Assembly (NCBI GenBank): GCA_028278345.1
Contig: JANQEL010000048.1
Span: forward strand, 1 to 64,000
Direction of reading: 5' to 3'
DNA length: 64,000 nucleotides
From: Myxococcota bacterium
GTDB taxonomy: Bacteria; Myxococcota_A; UBA9160; UBA4427
A program made the translations under genes and the position numbers. The notes below the pieces were generated by a model. It worked only from the letters and a program-made list of their open reading frames with translations. It ran no database searches and was not told the origin of the DNA. Position 1 is the first letter of the stretch, and each line of letters begins with the position of its first letter. This document shows, in pieces, positions 35,406 to 45,589 of the stretch.

Positions 35406-37676
35406 TCATGAAGACTTGCGATCGGCCAGCAACAAGAGTGGTGGCAGGAGGAACATGTCGGCCAACAGGCAGAGGAAGACGAGGCCCGAAGTCACCAGGC
35501 CGAGGTTCCGGATCAACGTGAACTGCGAGAGGGCGAGCACCGCGAAGCCCACGATGATCGACACCGTGGTGAAGACGAGGGCCGGAAGCACGTGTTCCAT
35601 GCAACCGTCGAGGGCCATCAAGGGCTTCTCTCCCGCCTTCCGGCGATCGGTATAGCCCGTCATCACGTGAATCGTGTCGTCGACCGCGATCCCGAGCGCA
35701 AGCGAGCCCAGACAGACGGTCGCCGCGTCGAGGGGGATCCCGGCCAGGCCCATTGCGCCGAAGGTGATCACCAGCGGCACGGCGTTCGGAACCAGCGCCA
35801 CCAACGCGCTCTTCGGTACGCGCAGGATCAGCAGCAGGACGACGCCGATCGAGATCAAGGCGATCGAGAGGCCCGCCGCCTGCCCCCACGCAATCTGCTC
35901 TTCCGAGCGACCGAACTCGTACATCAGGCCCGTGGTTTCGACGCCGAAGTCTTCGGGGCGGTTCTGCGCCCACCAGCGATCGATGCGCTCGCCCAGGGCT
36001 ACGAGTCGATCGCTGCCGTTGTCGTTCGCGCGCAGCAGCATGTTCGCGCCACTGCGATCACCCGTGATCACGTCGTCCATGTACTCGACGCTCTCGAGCA
36101 ACACGAGGTATTGCTCGTTCAACTGCCGCGAACCCGGCAGCATGCCGGCTTCTTCTGCAGCGAATACCCCGTGAACGCTTCGCAAGGGGTCGGCCACCGA
36201 GAGCGCCTTGCCGATCTCGGGTTGGGCCTCGAGGTATCGCGCGAGGGAGTCGAGGGCTTCGATCGCGCGGGGTTCGGTCACCACCGCGTCCCCCAGCGCG
36301 TGGACGACGACGTTGACGGGAGAGATCCCCGAAAGCTCTTCGCGCAACACCTCATAGTCGTCGCGAATCTCGCTTCCCTTCGGAAACCACACGATGATGT
36401 CGGTCGAGACCCGCAGGGCGAAGACACCGAACAGGAACAGCGAGAGCCCCACCGCCCAGATGCCCAGGGCCGGCGTTCGATGGCGATTCGTCACGTGCAC
36501 GACCAGGGGCCGCAGACGCGCCCGGATCCAATCGCCGAAGATCGAGCGCCGCTCCGGAATCGGGCGCAGCACAATCAGCGCCGGGGCAAGCGAGAGCGAC
36601 GCCGCCGTCAGGACCAGAACCCCGAGCGCGCCGAACACGGCGAGCTGTTGGATCGCCACGATTCGCACCGAAGCCATCGCGAGGAAGCCGATCGCCGTCG
36701 TCATCCCCGAGAGTGCAACGGGTTTCGCAACGCGGCCGATGGCGAGGCCGAGGGGGCCGCGTTCGGAGATTCCCTGCCCTGCGGTGAGCACGTGCATCGA
36801 GTACGCGCAGCCCAGCGCGAGCAGGATCGAAGGCAGCACCATCGTCGAGAGCGAAAGCGCGACCCCCGACACGCTCATGCCGCCGACCGCCGCGAGGCTC
36901 CCCGCCGCGCCGACCGCGAGGGGAATCGAGATTGGTCGCAAGCTCGCGAACGCGAAGCCCACCACGATGGCGACCAGCAAGAGGGTGATCGGCACGAAGA
37001 TCAACACCTCGATGTAGGTGCGCGAATTTACCTTCGTGCGAAACAGCGGGACCCCGGAGGCGTACGACTCGCGGTCGTGCATGAGGTTCTCGATCGCCGC
37101 CACGATCTGGGTTCGATCCCCGTAGATGGTCTCGTCGAGCACGACGTTGATGGCGAAGAGACGACCGTCCTGCGAGAACAGGCTGTCCTTTGCGATGGGA
37201 TCACGCTCGAGGTCGCGCACCAGGCGGTCGAGCTCGGCGGCGCTTTCCGGAACGCCATCCTCGAGGGCCGCGTCGAGGATGAGTTCGCCCTCGGGCCCGG
37301 CGCGGATCAACGGCACCGTCGAGAGGCTATCGACGCGACGCACCCCGGGAAGCGACTCCATCGCCGAAGTCAGGCTCTCGATCTCGACCAGGGTCTCGCG
37401 CGCGAAGGGCTCGGACGCTTCGAGAGCGACGACGATGAACTCGTCGCCCCCGTATTGGTCGAGGCTGTGCTGATAGACCGCCCACGCGGGACTCGATTGA
37501 TCGAGAAACGTCGAGGTCGAGGTATCGAGATCGAGGCGCAGCAGCGTCGAAGCCAGGGTGATCGACACCGCGATCCAACTCCACATGGTGAGGCGCGGAG
37601 CATCGATCGCCGCAAGCACGAGCCCGCGCGGCACCCCGAACACCGCCTCGCGAAGGCGAACGATCGCCGCCCTCAT
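35406..37676 (-). CDS. RND/MMPL-family efflux transporter
   Basis: A 756-residue transporter with two repeats, each with one helix, a large periplasmic domain and a five-helix bundle. Start ATG 37676 overlaps the stop of the upstream PilZ fusion gene as ATGA. Helix-4 region sequence GIAVDDTIHVMTGY in the second half and ALGCAYSMHVL in the first half correspond to the proton-relay helix of MMPL/HpnN-like exporters. No coiled-coil adaptor gene is present, as usual for this subfamily, which exports lipids, hopanoids or similar molecules. Translational coupling with a PilZ-hydrolase-methyltransferase protein suggests that the pair modifies and exports the same hydrophobic product. Confidence 0.87.
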   Translation of the reverse strand: MRAAIVRLREAVFGVPRGLVLAAIDAPRLTMWSWIAVSITLASTLLRLDLDTSTSTFLDQSSPAWAVYQHSLDQYGGDEFIVVALEASEPFARETLVEIESLTSAMESLPGVRRVDSLSTVPLIRAGPEGELILDAALEDGVPESAAELDRLVRDLERDPIAKDSLFSQDGRLFAINVVLDETIYGDRTQIVAAIENLMHDRESYASGVPLFRTKVNSRTYIEVLIFVPITLLLVAIVVGFAFASLRPISIPLAVGAAGSLAAVGGMSVSGVALSLSTMVLPSILLALGCAYSMHVLTAGQGISERGPLGLAIGRVAKPVALSGMTTAIGFLAMASVRIVAIQQLAVFGALGVLVLTAASLSLAPALIVLRPIPERRSIFGDWIRARLRPLVVHVTNRHRTPALGIWAVGLSLFLFGVFALRVSTDIIVWFPKGSEIRDDYEVLREELSGISPVNVVVHALGDAVVTEPRAIEALDSLARYLEAQPEIGKALSVADPLRSVHGVFAAEEAGMLPGSRQLNEQYLVLLESVEYMDDVITGDRSGANMLLRANDNGSDRLVALGERIDRWWAQNRPEDFGVETTGLMYEFGRSEEQIAWGQAAGLSIALISIGVVLLLILRVPKSALVALVPNAVPLVITFGAMGLAGIPLDAATVCLGSLALGIAVDDTIHVMTGYTDRRKAGEKPLMALDGCMEHVLPALVFTTVSIIVGFAVLALSQFTLIRNLGLVTSGLVFLCLLADMFLLPPLLLLADRKSS

Positions 37677-40195
37677 CCGCGGCGGCGGGCCGAGATCACG
37701 ACGGCCTGCGGGGGATCGCCGAAGGCCGTTTCGCTCCTCACAGCTTCGAAGCCGGCGGCGGTCACGAGCTTCTCGAGTTCGTCGGCGTCCCAGAAGCGGA
37801 AGCGTCCCTCTTCTTCGAGATCGAGCAGCCGTGCCGCATCGCTCAGGAACCACCGCTGCAGTTCAGCGAACTCGCGCACCCCATCCTCTCCGAAGAGGCT
37901 GCGCACGCGATCGGGTGGCAGTTCGGCGATGCCGTCCACGTAGATCTTCGAGATGTCGGCATCGCGCGCGAGGCTCGAGAGCACGAGACGCCCGCCCGGG
38001 CGCATCACCCGCGCCACCTCGTGGATCAAGCGCTCGGCGTCGGGCAGGTAACTGATCAGCAGCGAGAGCAAAGCGGCATCCGCGCAACCCGTCGCAAGCG
38101 GTACCCCGCGCCCATCCGAGAGATCGAGGTTCGCCGCCACTGAGTCGTTCGAAGCGAAGACCGCTGGCGCATGGGTGTGTTCTTCGAGGCGAACGCGTCC
38201 CCGCGCGAGGGCCTCGGTGACGAAGTCCATTTCCGTCACGTGGAAACCCGCCTCCTCGGGCGCGTTCTCCGCGAGGTGCAGCGGGAAATCGCCGGCGCCC
38301 GAACCGAAGTCGACGACGTGATCCCCCGGTGCGAGTGCGAGCCGCTCGACCTGCAGCGCCATCAAGCGGCGATAGGCCGAAGTCGCCGTCATCAGCTCGA
38401 TCCCGAGCTTGCGATCGCGGCCGAGCAGATAGTCGGACCAGAAGGCCCGCAGGTCGAAGGCGTGCTTCGGCATCCGGGCCCGCTCGGCGTTCGAGTGGGC
38501 TTCTAGGAGAGTCAGATCCGGAAGCGCGGGCTCGATCTCGCGTCCGAGCAACATGGTCGACACTTCGCGCGTGGCGAGCTGGAAGGTCTCGAGGGCCTGT
38601 CGACTGCTGCGAAGTTGATGTCCGGTCGGCACTTCGATGAGACGCCGACGGCTCGTGTCGCCGGCCGAGAGCAGACGGCGAACGCGACCGAGCTCCATCC
38701 AGGCGTCGTAGCGTCCGTGCAGCCAGGTGATGGGAACCTTGATGTGTTCCATGTCGCGCTTGGCGTCTTCGAAGAGCACCATGCGGTGATCGAGGGCGTC
38801 GTGGCCCGTCGCATCCATGTCGGCTTTCACGCCGACGAGTTCGTGTCGGCCGAAGTGGACGCCTCGCGCGAGGCCGAACGCGTAGTCGACGCCACCCGAC
38901 ACGGTGCGCAGCCCCGATTGCAGATCCACCATGCCCACGAGGGAGAGCCAGCCCTTGATGCGCCCGCTCACGTCCTGCGCGATCGCGCGCCGCCCTTCGA
39001 CGGCTCCCATGCTGATCGTCAGCATGGCGAACTCGCGCGTCTGGAAGCGCTCGTCCTGTTCGAGGAAATCCAGGGTGGCCACGATGTCCGCCACGGCCTG
39101 CGAAAAGCGGAAACCGAGGTATTCGTCTCCAGCCGCGCGATACGGCGGATCGATGTGGCTCTCGCCGCGACGATTCGTTCCATCGAAGCGGAGCACCACC
39201 AGCGGCTCACCCGCCTTCTCGAACGTGCGCACCAATGTGGCCGCCAGGGGCAGCATGGTTTCCTTCGTGCGTCCCCAGGCCGGCGGAATCACGACGGCGG
39301 GTGCACCGCGTGGATCGCCGGTCGTGTTCACGATCGCAGACATGCGCTGGCCGCGATCGTTCTCGTATTCGACGACGTCGATCTCTGCGTTCGCCGAACG
39401 TCCGGTGAACTTGCGGACCAGGCGCGACGAGCCTCCGCGAGCCATGGCGCCCACCATGGAGATGCGGCGCCACGTGTTCATGCGGCGTCCGCCTCCGAGC
39501 ATCGAGTCGTGTCGCTCGACCGGAATCATCTCGCGAGTGGGTACGCGACTGATCGCCATCCCGAGGCGCACCCAATCGCGTTCGATCTCGTCGGCGCGTT
39601 TGTGCTTGAGATCGCCGTAGACCGATTCGCCGGCGCGCGAACCGTCGAGGAACTTGAGCTGCAGCGGAAACGAAACGCGCTCGGCGACGTCGCGTGGCAC
39701 CGCGAGGGACAGGCCTTGATAGGAAACGTCGCGAAGCTTCGCGGTCAGCACGTTTCCGCGTTGATCGTGGAACTCGACCCGCGCGTCGCTGGCCCTTCGC
39801 TCCGTCTCGACCGGCTCGCGCACCATGTCGCGACGCTCGGATTGATAGATTGCACGGGGAAATCGGATCTCGATGCGACCGTTGCCGCACTCGGCGCGCG
39901 GTGCCGCCACGAGGAAGTAGCCAACCCCTTCGAACTCGAAGTCGAAGTAGATCTGTTCGTGGGGATGGAAGCGGATGTTCTCGACGTCGAGTTCGACGTG
40001 ATCCTTCGCCACCAGGGCGACGCGCGCGGTACGCGTTCGACTCTTGTAGTCGACGCCGTTCGAGAGCCGGACCTGTTCGCGTGCGAGGGCTTCGAGGAAC
40101 GTGCGCAGCTCTTGCGGGGACTGGATCGCTCCCCGATGCAGGTGCTTCAGGCTGTCACCCGAAAGCGGCTTCAACCGGCTCTGCGCGCTCAGCAT
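37673..40195 (-). CDS. PilZ - alpha/beta hydrolase - SAM methyltransferase three-part fusion
   Basis: An 840-residue protein. Residues about 20-220 form a flagellar-brake-like plus PilZ module with the c-di-GMP signature RxxxR (122-126) and DxSxxG (156-161). Residues about 285-560 form an alpha/beta hydrolase resembling acyl-transferase/thioesterase proteins, with candidate triad Ser395 (TISMG), Asp497 and His526. Residues about 600-840 form a class I methyltransferase with VVDFGSGAGD (627-636). The chain thus links c-di-GMP sensing to acyl and methyl transfer. No membrane segment. The following RND exporter gene overlaps its stop. The architecture is not one I recognise as a named family. 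Confidence 0.82.
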   Translation of the reverse strand: MLSAQSRLKPLSGDSLKHLHRGAIQSPQELRTFLEALAREQVRLSNGVDYKSRTRTARVALVAKDHVELDVENIRFHPHEQIYFDFEFEGVGYFLVAAPRAECGNGRIEIRFPRAIYQSERRDMVREPVETERRASDARVEFHDQRGNVLTAKLRDVSYQGLSLAVPRDVAERVSFPLQLKFLDGSRAGESVYGDLKHKRADEIERDWVRLGMAISRVPTREMIPVERHDSMLGGGRRMNTWRRISMVGAMARGGSSRLVRKFTGRSANAEIDVVEYENDRGQRMSAIVNTTGDPRGAPAVVIPPAWGRTKETMLPLAATLVRTFEKAGEPLVVLRFDGTNRRGESHIDPPYRAAGDEYLGFRFSQAVADIVATLDFLEQDERFQTREFAMLTISMGAVEGRRAIAQDVSGRIKGWLSLVGMVDLQSGLRTVSGGVDYAFGLARGVHFGRHELVGVKADMDATGHDALDHRMVLFEDAKRDMEHIKVPITWLHGRYDAWMELGRVRRLLSAGDTSRRRLIEVPTGHQLRSSRQALETFQLATREVSTMLLGREIEPALPDLTLLEAHSNAERARMPKHAFDLRAFWSDYLLGRDRKLGIELMTATSAYRRLMALQVERLALAPGDHVVDFGSGAGDFPLHLAENAPEEAGFHVTEMDFVTEALARGRVRLEEHTHAPAVFASNDSVAANLDLSDGRGVPLATGCADAALLSLLISYLPDAERLIHEVARVMRPGGRLVLSSLARDADISKIYVDGIAELPPDRVRSLFGEDGVREFAELQRWFLSDAARLLDLEEEGRFRFWDADELEKLVTAAGFEAVRSETAFGDPPQAVVISARRRG

Positions 40196-40281
40196 TCATG
40201 CGCTCCGAAAATTCGAACGATTCGTGGTGTTTTCAACGCGAGTGCACCGTATCAAAAACCCAACAACGGGAGAAGTCGCCG

Positions 40282-40300
40282 TTGAATTCCATTTGAATTC
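40282..40300. repeat. Tandem TTGAATTC repeat, 11-bp phased
   Basis: TTGAATTC occurs at 40282-40289 and 40293-40300, one helical turn apart, about 90-105 bp upstream of the PilZ fusion start. The reverse complement GAATTCAA recurs at 40732-40739. Phasing suggests a regulator binding on one face of the helix; the palindromic GAATTC core is short, so chance is possible. Confidence 0.35.
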
Positions 40301-40690
40301 ACAGGGCGAGATGCCAGCCGATCGCGAAGCCGGCCCGCACCCGCTTGGGCCGCGCCGACCCGAGCCCGGACGGCGAGTGCCCGGCCGAAGCAGCGCACTC
40401 GAACTGCGCGACTCACCCCCCTGGTCACCCCCGACGCCACGCCCACTCCCAGCCGAACCCACAACCAAAGAACGCCCGCAAAACGCTGTTGCGCCTTCGC
40501 GGGTCCGCAACTCGTGCAGGCAAGAGTCCAGAATAGAATGATATTTTAAGGGAGATGCAACTCGGGTATAAGCCTGAGGGCGTTTGCTCCCGCCGCCTCG
40601 GCACACGCCCACTCCGGCCGCGTTCGGAGGGCGGGAAGAAAACCCCTTGAATTGCGGGGGGCTAGCGGGGCGCGGTCGCGCACACCACGA

Positions 40691-40712
40691 CAATGCGACC
40701 GAAGTCGCATTG
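40691..40712. terminator. Perfect 9-bp hairpin with CGAA tetraloop
   Basis: CAATGCGAC (40691-40699) and GTCGCATTG (40704-40712) pair perfectly around CGAA. It lies 80 bp beyond the thiolase stop in the direction of thiolase transcription. No T-tract follows, so it may be a Rho-assisted terminator, an RNA stabiliser or part of a small RNA. Confidence 0.45.
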
Positions 40713-40748
40713 CGCAAAGCGTCGATTTCGAGAATTCAAGATCGCTCA

Positions 40749-40772
40749 CGAACCGGCAGCGAAGCCGGTTCG
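40749..40772. terminator. Perfect 9-bp hairpin 20 bp after thiolase stop
   Basis: CGAACCGGC (40749-40757) and GCCGGTTCG (40764-40772) pair around AGCGAA. Its position immediately after the thiolase gene (leftward transcription) suits a transcription terminator, though the following sequence is not T-rich. Confidence 0.5.
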
Positions 40773-40791
40773 CTCCAGATGGGCCCGATCT

Positions 40792-41970
<1,179 letters not shown>

Positions 41971-41988
41971 CTATTGAATGTCTTCTTT

Positions 41989-42762
41989 CTAGAGAAGATG
42001 GGAATTGACGTTGATGCCACCGTCGGCGAGCACACACGCCCCGGTGACGAATGACGCTCGATCGGAGGCGAGCCAGATGACGGGTTGCGCGATCTCGTCG
42101 GGCTCGGCGATGCGACGCATCGCGTGCTGCGCGATGGTGCGCTCCCTGTCTTCGGGGAATCGTTCGAAGTAGCGCGCGATGGCGGGCGTATTGAACCCTC
42201 CTGGCGCAACCGAATTGACGCGAATGCCGCGCGCCGAGTACTCGGCGGCCCCCGTCCGCGTCAACGCATCGACGCCCCCTTTGGCGGCGATGTACGAGCC
42301 GAGCATCGCCTCGCCCTTCGAAACACTCGCCGTGATGATGTTGATGATGGAACCGCCGCCGCGTTCGAGCATCGCGGGGATCTCTTCGCGCATGCAGTAG
42401 AAGACGCCGTCGAGGGTGACGTCCATCGTGCGACGCCAGGTGTGGTCTTCGGTCTCGTGCAGGGCATGGAAGCCTCCGGCTCCGCCCACGGCATTGTTCG
42501 ACGCCCAGTCGAGCCCACCGAATTGCGACAAAGTCGCTGCGACCATGGCCTTGACCTGCTCGGGATCCGCCACGTCGGTCGACACGAAGGCCGCCTCACC
42601 TCCCACGGCTTCGACTTCGGCCACTGTCTGCTTGCCGCCGGCCTCGTCGATGTCGGCGACGATCACCTTCGAGCCCTCGCGCGCCGCGAGCACGCAGGTG
42701 GCCCGGCCCAATCCACTTCCACCACCGGTCACGAGACCGACCTTGCCTTCGAGTAGACCCAT
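41989..42762 (-). CDS. Short-chain dehydrogenase/reductase (SDR)
   Basis: A 257-residue classical SDR. Cofactor loop TGGGSGLG (12-19), Asp at the end of strand 2 (VADID, favouring NAD), and catalytic YxxxK at 157-161 (YIAAK) are intact. The usual NNAG reads NNAVG. A PGGFNTP segment and C-terminal VTGACVLADGGINV are typical. GAGGAG precedes ATG 42762. Being upstream of a thiolase, it could be a 3-hydroxyacyl-CoA or hydroxysteroid dehydrogenase; the substrate is not shown by sequence. Divergent from the LplT-like fusion gene. Confidence 0.9.
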   Translation of the reverse strand: MGLLEGKVGLVTGGGSGLGRATCVLAAREGSKVIVADIDEAGGKQTVAEVEAVGGEAAFVSTDVADPEQVKAMVAATLSQFGGLDWASNNAVGGAGGFHALHETEDHTWRRTMDVTLDGVFYCMREEIPAMLERGGGSIINIITASVSKGEAMLGSYIAAKGGVDALTRTGAAEYSARGIRVNSVAPGGFNTPAIARYFERFPEDRERTIAQHAMRRIAEPDEIAQPVIWLASDRASFVTGACVLADGGINVNSHLL

Positions 42763-42864
42763 CGCCTTCTCCTCTGGGGTTGCTCCCGCTCCCCACACCT
42801 CGCAAGATTGCTCCAGAGGGCGCCGCGCGCACGCAAAAGCGAGCGAGTGACGCTCTAGATCAGG

Positions 42865-44691
42865 GTGTCTGGAACCGGAGGCGAAGTGGGGCTGCTACGA
42901 GATCGACGCTTCGCACCCTTCTTCTGGACCCAGTTCCTCGGTGCCTTCACCGACAACGCCTTCAAGCAGGCGTTGATCCTGATGATCACCTTTCGCGCCA
43001 CGATGGGCGAAGCCGAGACGGGCGTGTTGATCGCCGTCGCCTCGGGGCTGTTCATTCTGCCCTACTTCCTGTTCAGCCCGCTGGCCGGGCAGATCGCCGA
43101 CAAGTACGACAAGGCGACGGTGATGCGCCACGTGAAGGCCCTCGAGATCGCCATCATGGTGCTCGCCGCCGTGGGCTTCGCGATGGCCGCGATCGGCATC
43201 ACCTGGGCCGAGGCCTACCTGATCGCGATCCTCTTCTTGATGGGCACCCAGTCGACCTTCTTCGGGCCCGCGAAGTACTCGATCATTCCGCAGCACCTTC
43301 GCGAAGAAGAGCTGATGGAAGGCACGGCCTTCGTCGAGATGGGCACCTTCGTCGCGATCCTCACGGGCACGATCGTCGGCGGCATCCTGATCATGCAGAG
43401 CGAGTTCCTGGTCGGGGGGAGCCTGATCGCGTTGGCCGCTACCGGCTGGCTGGCGAGTCGCCGCATCCCGGCCGCCGCCCCGAGCAACCCCGATCAACCG
43501 CTCCGACTGAATTGGCTTTCGGAGTACGGCCAGCTCTATCGCGTTTCGAAGCAGAAGCAGTCGGTCTTCCTCGCGATCCTCGGCATCTCCTGGTTCTGGT
43601 TCCTCGGCGCGATGGTGATGGCGCAGCTGCCCAACTACGTGAAGCTGTTCATCCGCGGAGACGAGCCCGTCTATATCTTCTTTCTCTCGCTCTTCACGAT
43701 TAGCATCGCGCTCGGGTCCGTGCTGACGAACCGGCTGACGAACGCCACTGTCGAGTTGGGCATGGTGCCCTGCGGTGCGATCGGTCTCTCCCTCTTTCCC
43801 CTCGACATCGGTTGGCTCGACTACTCGCAACTCTCGGAGACGACCCTCACCCTCGGCGCCATGCTCAGCCTGCAGGCCGACCCGCTCATCTATCGCGTGG
43901 TCTTCGACGTCTTCGGGATGGGGATCGCTTCGAGCTTCTTCATCGTGCCGCTGTACGCGCTGCTGCAACACCGCACCGACGAGAAGACCCGCTCGCAGGT
44001 GATCGCCGCGAACAACGTGGCCGGCGCGGCCTACATGGTGGCTTCCGCGGCCGTCGTCTCCCTGCTCTACACCCTCGGCTTCGACACAGCACAGCTCTTC
44101 GTCTTCCTCGCCACCTTCAACGCGCTCAACACGGTGTATCTCGTCGCGGGCCACCCCGAGTTCGTGCTGCGCTTCGGCAGCTGGTTGCTCGGGCTCCTGC
44201 GCTACCGCGTCGAGTACCACGGTCGCAGGAACATCCCGCGCGACGGCGCGTGCCTCCTGCTCGCGAATCGCGGGAGCTGGCTCGATTGGCCGGTGATCAC
44301 GGCGGCGTGCGAACGGCCCGTGCGTTTCGTGATCGACCGCAACCGCGGCGGTTCATCGGGGTACGGATTGCTGGCGCGCTGGCTCGGCGCGATCGTGCTG
44401 CACCCCGATCGTGAGGCGGCCGATACCCCGAGCGACGTCGTGGACGCCCTCGAACGCGGCGAGGTCGTCTGCTTCTTCGAAGATGGTGAGACCCTGGGTG
44501 CGATCCTCGAACGCACCGACGTTCGCGGAGTGCCGGTGGCGCTACACGGCTTCTCCGCAACCTCGATCGAAGTCGGCCCCGATGGATGGTTGCGACGCAG
44601 CGTCGCGGTCACGATTGGCGAGGCCCACCCGGCTCCGTGCGCGCCGGAAGCGCTGGCCGTATCGGCTTCGCAACTCCACGCAAGCGCCTGA
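42865..44691 (+). CDS. LplT-like MFS transporter fused to a degenerate acyltransferase domain
   Basis: A 608-residue protein starting at GTG 42865. Residues about 10-440 form a 12-helix MFS transporter with ADKYDKATVMRH in the loop 2-3 motif, resembling LplT lysophospholipid flippases. Residues about 446-608 match the PlsC-type acyltransferase that is fused to LplT in Aas-like proteins. The catalytic HxxxxD motif reads R469-GSWL-D474: Arg replaces His. The EGT/PEG motif reads FFEDGE (537-542). The acyltransferase half is also short. It may therefore be a non-catalytic or altered domain. Expected role: phospholipid or lysophospholipid transport and remodelling at the inner membrane. Confidence 0.85.
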   Translation: MSGTGGEVGLLRDRRFAPFFWTQFLGAFTDNAFKQALILMITFRATMGEAETGVLIAVASGLFILPYFLFSPLAGQIADKYDKATVMRHVKALEIAIMVLAAVGFAMAAIGITWAEAYLIAILFLMGTQSTFFGPAKYSIIPQHLREEELMEGTAFVEMGTFVAILTGTIVGGILIMQSEFLVGGSLIALAATGWLASRRIPAAAPSNPDQPLRLNWLSEYGQLYRVSKQKQSVFLAILGISWFWFLGAMVMAQLPNYVKLFIRGDEPVYIFFLSLFTISIALGSVLTNRLTNATVELGMVPCGAIGLSLFPLDIGWLDYSQLSETTLTLGAMLSLQADPLIYRVVFDVFGMGIASSFFIVPLYALLQHRTDEKTRSQVIAANNVAGAAYMVASAAVVSLLYTLGFDTAQLFVFLATFNALNTVYLVAGHPEFVLRFGSWLLGLLRYRVEYHGRRNIPRDGACLLLANRGSWLDWPVITAACERPVRFVIDRNRGGSSGYGLLARWLGAIVLHPDREAADTPSDVVDALERGEVVCFFEDGETLGAILERTDVRGVPVALHGFSATSIEVGPDGWLRRSVAVTIGEAHPAPCAPEALAVSASQLHASA

Positions 44692-44711
44692 ACGACCGCC
44701 AGCTCGCTGGG

Positions 44712-45422
44712 CTACTCGAAGGCCTTCGCGGGCGCGAGCAGGCGCTTGCAACTCGAGCAGTCGTGGATCTCCTCGAGGGCGAGGATCTCCGATACGCGCA
44801 TGCGCGGCAGCACGATCTTGCACTGGGGACAAGAGTTGGTCTCGAGCACCGCGATTGCCGGGCGCTTGCGCGCCCGCACCGTTTCGAAGCGCTTCATCAC
44901 CTTCGCCTCGATGCTTTCGGCGAGCTTCGCGCGCTTGGCGAGTTCGCCTTCGCGCTCCCCCTCGACCCCGCTGCGGCGTTCCGCGATGTCCGCGAGCTTG
45001 CCCGGCGCTTCCCCTTCGACCCGCGCGAGTTCGGCCTCGGCCTTCGCGACGACTTCCTTGGCTGCGTCGATCGCCTCCATGTGCTCGAGGGCCTGGGTCT
45101 CGAAATCCGTCTTCGCCGCCTCCGCGGCGTCGAGTTCGTTCTGCAGCGCGGTATAGGCTTCGTTCGAGGCGACCTGGGCGCTCTGGTGATTGAGCTTCAG
45201 GATCAACGCCTCCTGGTCCTTCATCGCCGACTCGAGCCGGCGTTCCTCGAGTTCTTCGTGCTCGAGGGTCGCGCGCGCGGCTTCGAGGGCGCCCTGGGCA
45301 TCGCGCACCCCCGCGGCGACGACTTCTTCTTCTGCGGGGAACTCAGCGAGCAACCCGTCGAGGCGGTCGATCTCCGCGCAGACGGCTTCGATCGCGACGA
45401 GTTGCTTGAAGGTGGCTTCCAA
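44712..45422 (-). CDS. Coiled-coil protein with C-terminal C4-type zinc ribbon
   Basis: A 236-residue protein. TTG 45422 is chosen as start because GAGGAG lies six bases upstream; ATG 45449 in the same frame has no such site. Residues about 1-180 are a long Glu/Ala-rich antiparallel coiled coil. The C-terminus has CPQC (about 202-205) and CSSC (about 224-227), the zf-RING_7 zinc ribbon. The family (CT398/HP0958-like) is linked to RNA or flagellar protein binding in some bacteria; the general role is unclear. Convergent with the MFS fusion gene. Confidence 0.85.
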   Translation of the reverse strand: MEATFKQLVAIEAVCAEIDRLDGLLAEFPAEEEVVAAGVRDAQGALEAARATLEHEELEERRLESAMKDQEALILKLNHQSAQVASNEAYTALQNELDAAEAAKTDFETQALEHMEAIDAAKEVVAKAEAELARVEGEAPGKLADIAERRSGVEGEREGELAKRAKLAESIEAKVMKRFETVRARKRPAIAVLETNSCPQCKIVLPRMRVSEILALEEIHDCSSCKRLLAPAKAFE

Positions 45423-45589
45423 TGCGCTCTCCTCGTGCCGGGACCGCATCGGTAGGACGGCCCGGCCAATGGAGCGGCAGTGTAACCCGGGCCGAGAGAC
45501 AGTTCGGTGACGATTTCGATTGCCAAGGGGGGTGTCCTCGTGGTTTTCTGCGCTCGGAAGCGTTCCGAGAATCCGCCAAGAGGTTGCCG

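Larger units (their letters stand above)
40196..40791. other. 596-bp intergenic region with several hairpins and GAATTC-containing repeats
   Basis: No convincing gene. Both flanking genes read leftwards, so this holds the promoter of the PilZ fusion gene and the 3' end of the thiolase transcript. It contains an A/T-rich patch at about 40530-40555, a G-U-containing hairpin at 40561-40578, a strong hairpin at about 40605-40630 (CTCCG...CGGAG), and two perfect 9-bp hairpins listed separately. Short ORFs here lack the codon bias of neighbours. Confidence 0.5.

Noticed and set aside
33280..35655. 791-residue plus-strand ORF
   Set aside because: Antisense of the hybrid histidine kinase, whose H, N, G boxes and receiver motifs are all intact on the minus strand.
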